A stretch of DNA of 64,000 nt from Toxoplasma gondii ME49 (Eukaryota > Apicomplexa > Conoidasida > Eucoccidiorida > Sarcocystidae). Under the pieces are notes generated by a model. The model worked only from the letters and a program-made list of their open reading frames with translations, had not been told where the DNA came from and ran no database searches. Made by a program: the position numbers and the translations under genes. The DNA lies in NCBI RefSeq assembly GCF_000006565.2, contig NC_031478.1:7284343-7348342 (forward strand). Reading direction: 5' to 3'. Within the stretch, counting starts at the first letter, position 1, and every line of letters begins with the position of its first letter. Shown one piece after another: positions 58,781 to 64,000 of this stretch.

Positions 58781-60507
58781 TCACGTTCGCCAGAGAGCGT
58801 CTTCTGTGTCGCAGAACTCGTCGGGAAACCCTGTGCATCGAGAACGATGGAGAATTAGCGAAGAAGCGCCTCCACGGCGTTGACGCTCACTCAAGAGAGG
58901 CCTCGCTGAGAAGGAACCTACCTGTGAATCTCCAGTCATCGACGATTTTCTTTTTCTCGGCCTTACTGTACCCATCGATGATCCTCCTGAGAGCGTCCAC
59001 AAGAGAAAAAACACACACACAACGACACCCTGGGCAGCGCGAACGCTTTTGCGTTCGATGCACAACAACGTGAACCCTCGTATGCACCCACGGTCAAAGA
59101 CGGCGAAGTGCCACCAGCGTTTTCGTCTCAGCGCGAAGACGACAAAGAAGAAAGAGCACAAGCAGCGACCCCGAACTTACCGAACTCGCCGCCCATCCAG
59201 AAGCTCCACTTCGACCGTCGCTGGGGCATCGTAGCTGCGCAACGAGACAGCCACGGAGAGCAGATGAAGCCAAGCGAGGAAACAAGAATCGAGCAAATCA
59301 GAGAAGAGATCAACCTGTGTCCACTCCCTGGACCTAGACCGAGAGAGACTGCCCCTTCCACGGAGGGACCGACCAAAAGACAGTGGCGGCTTTTGCTGCG
59401 GAGATGTTTCCGTGAAACACACTCCGGACCGTTTCACGGAGAGGGCAAGCAGCTTTCGAGGTCCGAGAGGTCATTCAACAGTCTTTCTCTTCTGAGAAGG
59501 TGAGACGTAAACTCGACAGAAAAAGGACAAAGAAGTCTCTCCAAGCGCCGGCTCGCGTCTCCTCCGGACGGAAAGTCGATCTGTCGACTCGAAAACAAGC
59601 AGCTTCACACACTCGCATTTGCCCTCAACGTGACGTACGGCTCGACCGCCAATAGAGAGGAGAGACGGGGGACTTACGCCAGCATTTCCCAGGAAGCCTG
59701 GAGATGAGGAAATTTCTTTTTGACGGATTCGGACGTCACCCGCATAATGAGCTGCCTGAAAAGAGACAAGACGATCACAAACCGGCGCCTACACGGATCC
59801 TCCCGCGAGCCGTCTCTTCCAGACGAACACTGCAAGACGCCGCTGCTTGAAGCCTCACACCAGGATACAGTCTCTGCCTGCTTGACTGTTCAGGGCGGGA
59901 GTTAAGGCGTCCTCCGTGTACAGTGTGTACCATTACATGCAGGAACATGTCGTTATATTCGATAATCGTGTTCGCACTGGCGACGTTCCCTCGAGACGCA
60001 GAGAAAGGAAAACAAACTGGTTACGAAGTGCAGCCAAGCAGATGAGACACCACACACCTGGAAAATGCATCCTACAGACTTGCACTGTTTTTTTTCCTGT
60101 CCTCACGCTGCTTCTGCCCATGCTAATTGAAGCCTCGTGATCCAGCCGTCTTCGGCCTCACTACGTTTTTTCTCTTTTTTCCTTCCTTCCACTCAGCTCG
60201 ACTTCGTCCGATGCCCTCTGCCTTCTTCTCCCTGCATTTCTCGTATGCTTTGTCCCCTTCTCCTAATCTGTGCTTTCCTCCCTCGTCCCTCTCTTCTCTC
60301 TCTCTCTCCCTCGTCCCTCTCCTCTCTCCCCGAATTTGCCTGTCGCCTTCGTAGCGCCTGCCTGCCGTCTCCACCCGCGGTCCGTCGTTTTCTCTTTGCT
60401 CAGGCCTACTTGGCGATTTCTGTTTTTGGGCGCGTGGGGCAGTAGCTGACGTGGATTTTCTTCAGGTAGCGAAGAAAGTCGATGCGAGGAAAGATCGCGT
60501 TCCTCAT
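58781..60507 (-). CDS. Probable mitochondrial large-subunit ribosomal protein mL53
   Basis: Five small exons, all GT-AG and in phase: 60507-60410, 59755-59678, 59234-59181, 58986-58922, 58830-58781 (TGA). They give 114 aa, close to the roughly 112 aa of the animal protein. The protein begins MRNAIFPRIDFLRYLKKIHV and continues SYCPTRPKTEIAKQLIMRV, TSESVKKKFPHLQASWEML, then YDAPATVEVELLDGRRVR, RRIIDGYSKAEKKKIVDDWR and a short C-terminus. The order (beta strand ending in a Cys-Pro turn, helix with Val-Thr-Ser-Glu, strand pair around VEVELLDGR, final helix) matches the thioredoxin-like fold of mL53. The animal protein has the same Phe/Tyr-Cys-Pro and Val-Ser-Ser-Glu-Lys positions. It would sit in the mitochondrial ribosome. 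The identification is from memory of the family; another thioredoxin-like mitoribosomal protein is the alternative. Confidence 0.6.
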
Positions 60508-62368
60508 TCTCGCTCTCCGTCGCTAGTCTTCGTTTTCGATCCCGCGGACACAACAGACACAGGAGGGACCGTGCGCCTTGCCTCTCGGCGCGGACAAGGA
60601 AATTCTCTCGCTCAACGGGGTTGCGTCGTTACGCACTGTGAGGCAACGCGTAAAGAGAAATTCTTTCTTCGTTGGCCGCATATATCCATACAGATCCTTA
60701 ATGGGTGAGCGGGTATTACGGCTGGCTGTCGAGGCTCCTAGGGCGTTGCGTGGACAGAGAGACACATGGCGCAATTTTCATGTTTACTTGCACGGATAAC
60801 ATCAGGCAAAAACAGACATATGCACACATAGTATTTGGAGACCTAGTTACTAGATAAACAGTCTCGCAAGCGTCTAACTGGACGAGAAAAAGCAGACACG
60901 AATGCGAAACGAACTCGAGAAAATCCTGCAGTGGAAAGCGAAGACGACTTGGAGGCAACGGGATGAAGGGAGAGGTCCTTTTTGTTCAGTAAACGCCGCA
61001 ACTCACGGGACAGAGAGGAAACGAGGACGACAAGACGCGACACAAGGGAGAGAGATCTCTCTCCGCAGGCGGCGACGAAACGACGCGTAGAAAAAAGGGA
61101 GAGAGCAGGAGACAAACGAAACAACAGAGAGCAGCGAAAAACGCGAAGCCAACAACAGAGTCCCAGGGAGAGGGGAGAATAAAGCAAGACGAAAGCTGAG
61201 GAAGAAAACTGGGTTTCCTTTTTTCGCAGAAAAATCGGAGTGTTCCTCTTGCATCTCGAAAAAAGAGCGTAGACCCTAAAAACCGTAAACGCGGACAAAT
61301 CGAGCGGCACCAAGTTTGCGTGTGGTCCAGTTTTCGATGCTGGCCTACCGTTTGTCTCTCGACACCCAGCGCGACAGCAGAAGGCGTCCCGAGGGTCTGT
61401 CCCGCAAAAAAAAACGCGGCCAAAACTGCGGAAAAACTGCAGATTTCGAAAGCCGCTGTCTCTGCGAGCAGAAAACTGGTAAAAACTCGAAAAAAGAAAG
61501 GCACCCGCAGCCACGGAGACAGGGCGTGAGGCGCCTTGACTCTGCGCTGCATCTGCACACCTCGCGTCTGTTTGCATGCTTCCTGAGCTTCCGGAAGGCA
61601 AATCGGAATTTTTCAAGGGCGGAAGAGATGCGACACACTCCAGAGAGACCCTCGAGTTTTCAAAAAACTTGTTTTTCCTTTCTCTCGCCTCCCCATTGGC
61701 GTAGAGCGACGATGTGGCGGCAACACACGCGGCACTGCGGGTTCGCGCTTTGTCGAGCGAAGAGGCGAAATTCATCAGTTCGTCTCCTGTAACGTTTTCG
61801 CCTCTCGCTGCCTTTTTCCTTTCCAACCGCTATCTCCCCACTCTTTTCGTATCGCCAGGTTGTTGTCAAAACTCGCAGTGCTTCGCGCTCACATGCAGAG
61901 AGCAGAACCTCTGTCCAGCCACCACAGAGACTCTCGCGTCGTGAACGGGTGAGGAGAAAGGCGTCGACGGGGATTCCGAACCGGTGACCTCTTCGAATTT
62001 CCTGCGCAAGAACGACGAGGAGCGAAGACAAAAGCAGCGACCGAGCTGTCCGGCGTCTTCTCGCCGCGGCTCCAGTTTGGATCTTCCGACGGCGTCTCTC
62101 TCCAGTTCTGCAGAATACCTGAAACGACCAAGAACATCGAACGACTCGCGTTTCCTCCTCTTTCTTGGACGTCCTGTCCCTCTCGAGAGAAAAGCCTGCT
62201 CGTGATGCCGCGTGGAAACTGTTTTCAGACCTTTTTCTTCCAGGGTGTCGTTTGCATTTCCAGGGAAAGGCCGCGATGACGCTCTCACAGTGTGCTCTCT
62301 GGCGATCTCGGCCACAGCCGCCACGGGGAGAGGCGGCGATCGCAGCGCCTCTGAGAAGTAACTCCGGA
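60508..62368. other. Region with possible minus-strand coding exons, not resolved
   Basis: Minus-strand frames at 61826-60843 (contains TGDELMNFASSLDKARTRSA) and 62324-61866 (contains REHTVRASSRPFPGNANDTL) have protein-like stretches that could be exons of one gene upstream of the mL53-like gene. I could not join them with in-phase splice sites and recognise no family. The mL53 promoter should lie just above 60507. Confidence 0.25.
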
Positions 62369-63911
62369 CTAAGGGATTCGCGCGAAGTGAGAAATAAGCG
62401 CGTTTGCTTGCGCCTCTTCTTTCCTCAGACGCAGAGAACGCAGCCGGTCCGTCTCCCTCACAACCGCTGCTTCGCTCCTCAGCTGCGTCCTTCTCTCAAC
62501 TCCTATTTGTTTCCTTATTCTCCTCTGTCGCCTTCTCTGTCTCGTGGAAAAACTGCTTCGTTCTCGTCGTTCGCCTCGCTTCCTCCGAGAGTGACGAGAC
62601 GGGCGGTATTTCGAGACTTCTTGCTCTCTCCGACGCAAGGGAACAGAGACCTCACGACGCCGCTTTGCTGTTTCTCGCCATCCTCTCCTCTCTGGCACTC
62701 CTGTCCTCTGTCGAGCGCATCTGTTGCTCGTTCGTTGTCCTCTCCACTTGCTGCGTCATCTGGATCGTCCTCTCCTTTCGCGAACGTCGAAGCTGAGCAG
62801 CTGAAGAAACCGACCGATGACGGAACGTCTATCTCGAGTTCGTCTTCTCCTCTCTGCGCCACCCGTCAAGTCTTTCGTTTTCTGCGTCTCGACTTCTTTG
62901 CTCCTCGCACTTATGCTCGTGGTCCTGACCTCAAATGCGTTGCCTCCTCAGTTTCGTCGTTCTCTTCTGCTGCAACTGCTCTTCGCGTACCTACGGGGCC
63001 TTCTCCGACCTCCAACAATCGCTTTGCCCCCTTCTCCTCCTCTCCTTTGTCTTCTTTTTCGTTCACTCGTCCGTCTGCGAGCTTCCAAATATGGTATTGT
63101 AGAAAGGAGAGGCAGTTGAATGTTTTCTCCTGCCTCCACTCTGTCTCCAGTCGTTCGATCTTCTCCTTCCTGAGACAGGAGCCGCCTTCTCCGCCTCCTT
63201 CACCGTCCTCTCCCTCACCGTCTTCTCCCTCACCGTCTTCTCCCTCACCGTCTTCTCCCTCACCCTGTCCTTCTTCCTCCCTGTCTTCTTCTTCGTCGCC
63301 TGGCGACAGGGCAAGCAAGCGTCAAGACTCCCCAGTCGTTGCGGCGGCGGCGCGAGCGAGAGACGCGGAAGAAGCTCCCGCATCTGTGGAGTTTTTGCGA
63401 GTATCGGGTCTTCTTCAAGGAGACAACTTGCAGGAGAAACTTCGCAGGAGGCGCCAGCGCAGGCGCGAGCACCTCACCTCGGCCTTGGCGCCCTTCGCGT
63501 TCGTCCCCGACGCACTCCACAGCGTTTCCAGCCGACTCTTTGAGGAGGCAAGGAGACCGGAGACACGGAGACAAGAGGGAAGCAAACAGGAGAGAGAAAG
63601 AGGAGAAACAAGAGGGGAAACAAGGAGTGAAAGCATAGGGAGGAAAGAAACGAGAAGAGAGGAGACGGAAAGGCGAGGATGCGCAGGGAAGAGAGATGCT
63701 CATCGCAGCTCTGAGCAGACTTTTCGGCGGAGCGAAGTCGAAGGAGCGAGCGAGGTCCGGAGAGAGCGAAGAGACACTATGGGGAGACGCCAGAGACGGA
63801 CGAGAGGAAAGGCACCGTCTCACCAGCAACTTCACTATCCCCTGCTTCTCTCCTTCGCTGCACTCTATGAAGATCTTGCTCTCCTCAAAAACCGAATTCT
63901 CTCTCAAAGTC
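62369..63911 (-). CDS. Unrecognised gene with acidic repeat and basic C-terminal helix (partial, exon joins uncertain)
   Basis: Several minus-strand segments look coding. A segment at about 63911-63832 reads EESKIFIECSEGEKQGIVKL before a donor (CTG|GTGAG). One at about 63546-63475 ends GTNAKGAKAE before a donor (GAG|GTGAG). Another, from about 63308, has acidic repeats (GEGED)n and then FNCLSFLQYHIWKLADGR. Next comes an acidic Asp/Glu/Ser region within 62862-62515. A C-terminal stretch (RRTQLRSEAAVVRETDRLRS) ends at a TAG at 62371-62369. The order and strand suggest one gene that continues beyond the window or begins near its end. Exon boundaries are only partly defined. The family is not recognised. 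Confidence 0.4.
63201..63260. repeat. 15-bp coding tandem repeat, four copies
   Basis: The unit CACCGTCTTCTCCCT (+ strand) repeats at 63201, 63216, 63231 and 63246, the first with one substitution. On the minus strand it encodes Glu-Asp-Gly-Glu-Gly repeats. Confidence 0.9.
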
Positions 63912-64000
63912 GCCGCGTGCGAATGGCGCTTGTCCTCTCAGGTGCGACACTGCGAGACCTCCGGCGATTCCTTTGTCTCTCTTTAGAGAAACTCGTTCCC

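Overview
The window is eukaryotic and comes from a coccidian apicomplexan, most likely Toxoplasma gondii or a very close relative such as Hammondia. Three things support this. There is a tandem array of two-domain, GPI-anchored SRS (SAG1-related) surface antigen genes. The housekeeping genes are rich in short introns with clean GT-AG junctions. Many introns and spacers carry (AT)n microsatellites. There are two assembly gaps (runs of N), both inside the SRS array.

Layout. Bases 1-434 hold the 3' end of an unrecognised membrane protein gene (+). Bases 2717-4578 hold an orphan single-pass, Ser/Thr/Pro-rich protein (+) that probably has one small intron. From 6491 to 32448 everything I can support is on the minus strand: a complete 20-exon CDC5L/Cef1 splicing factor (18341 down to 6491, 947 codons, every exon phase checked), an unrecognised gene with hydrophobic segments and a coiled coil (about 23714 to 20753), and a Nup107/Nup84-type nucleoporin (32448 to 24166). 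Bases 32449-36477 are a boundary zone without a confident gene.

From 36478 to about 57702 lies the SRS cluster (+). It starts with a degenerate gene (SRS-1) and its intact close relative (SRS-2). A decayed SRS tail follows, then four 4.1-4.3 kb units (SRS-3 to SRS-6). Their flanks are almost identical, while the membrane-distal domain diverges. SRS-4 and SRS-5 are cut by gaps whose N counts are much smaller than the unit period predicts. Past the array, on the minus strand, are a five-exon gene that I read as mitochondrial ribosomal protein mL53 (60507 to 58781, 114 aa) and fragments of two unresolved genes running to the window end.

The conserved genes belong to separate housekeeping machines (spliceosome, nuclear pore, mitoribosome). 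The SRS array is the accessory, fast-evolving part, with signs of gene conversion, unit duplication, decay and assembly collapse. All functions are inferred from motifs and exon-by-exon resemblance to remembered family members. No database search was run.
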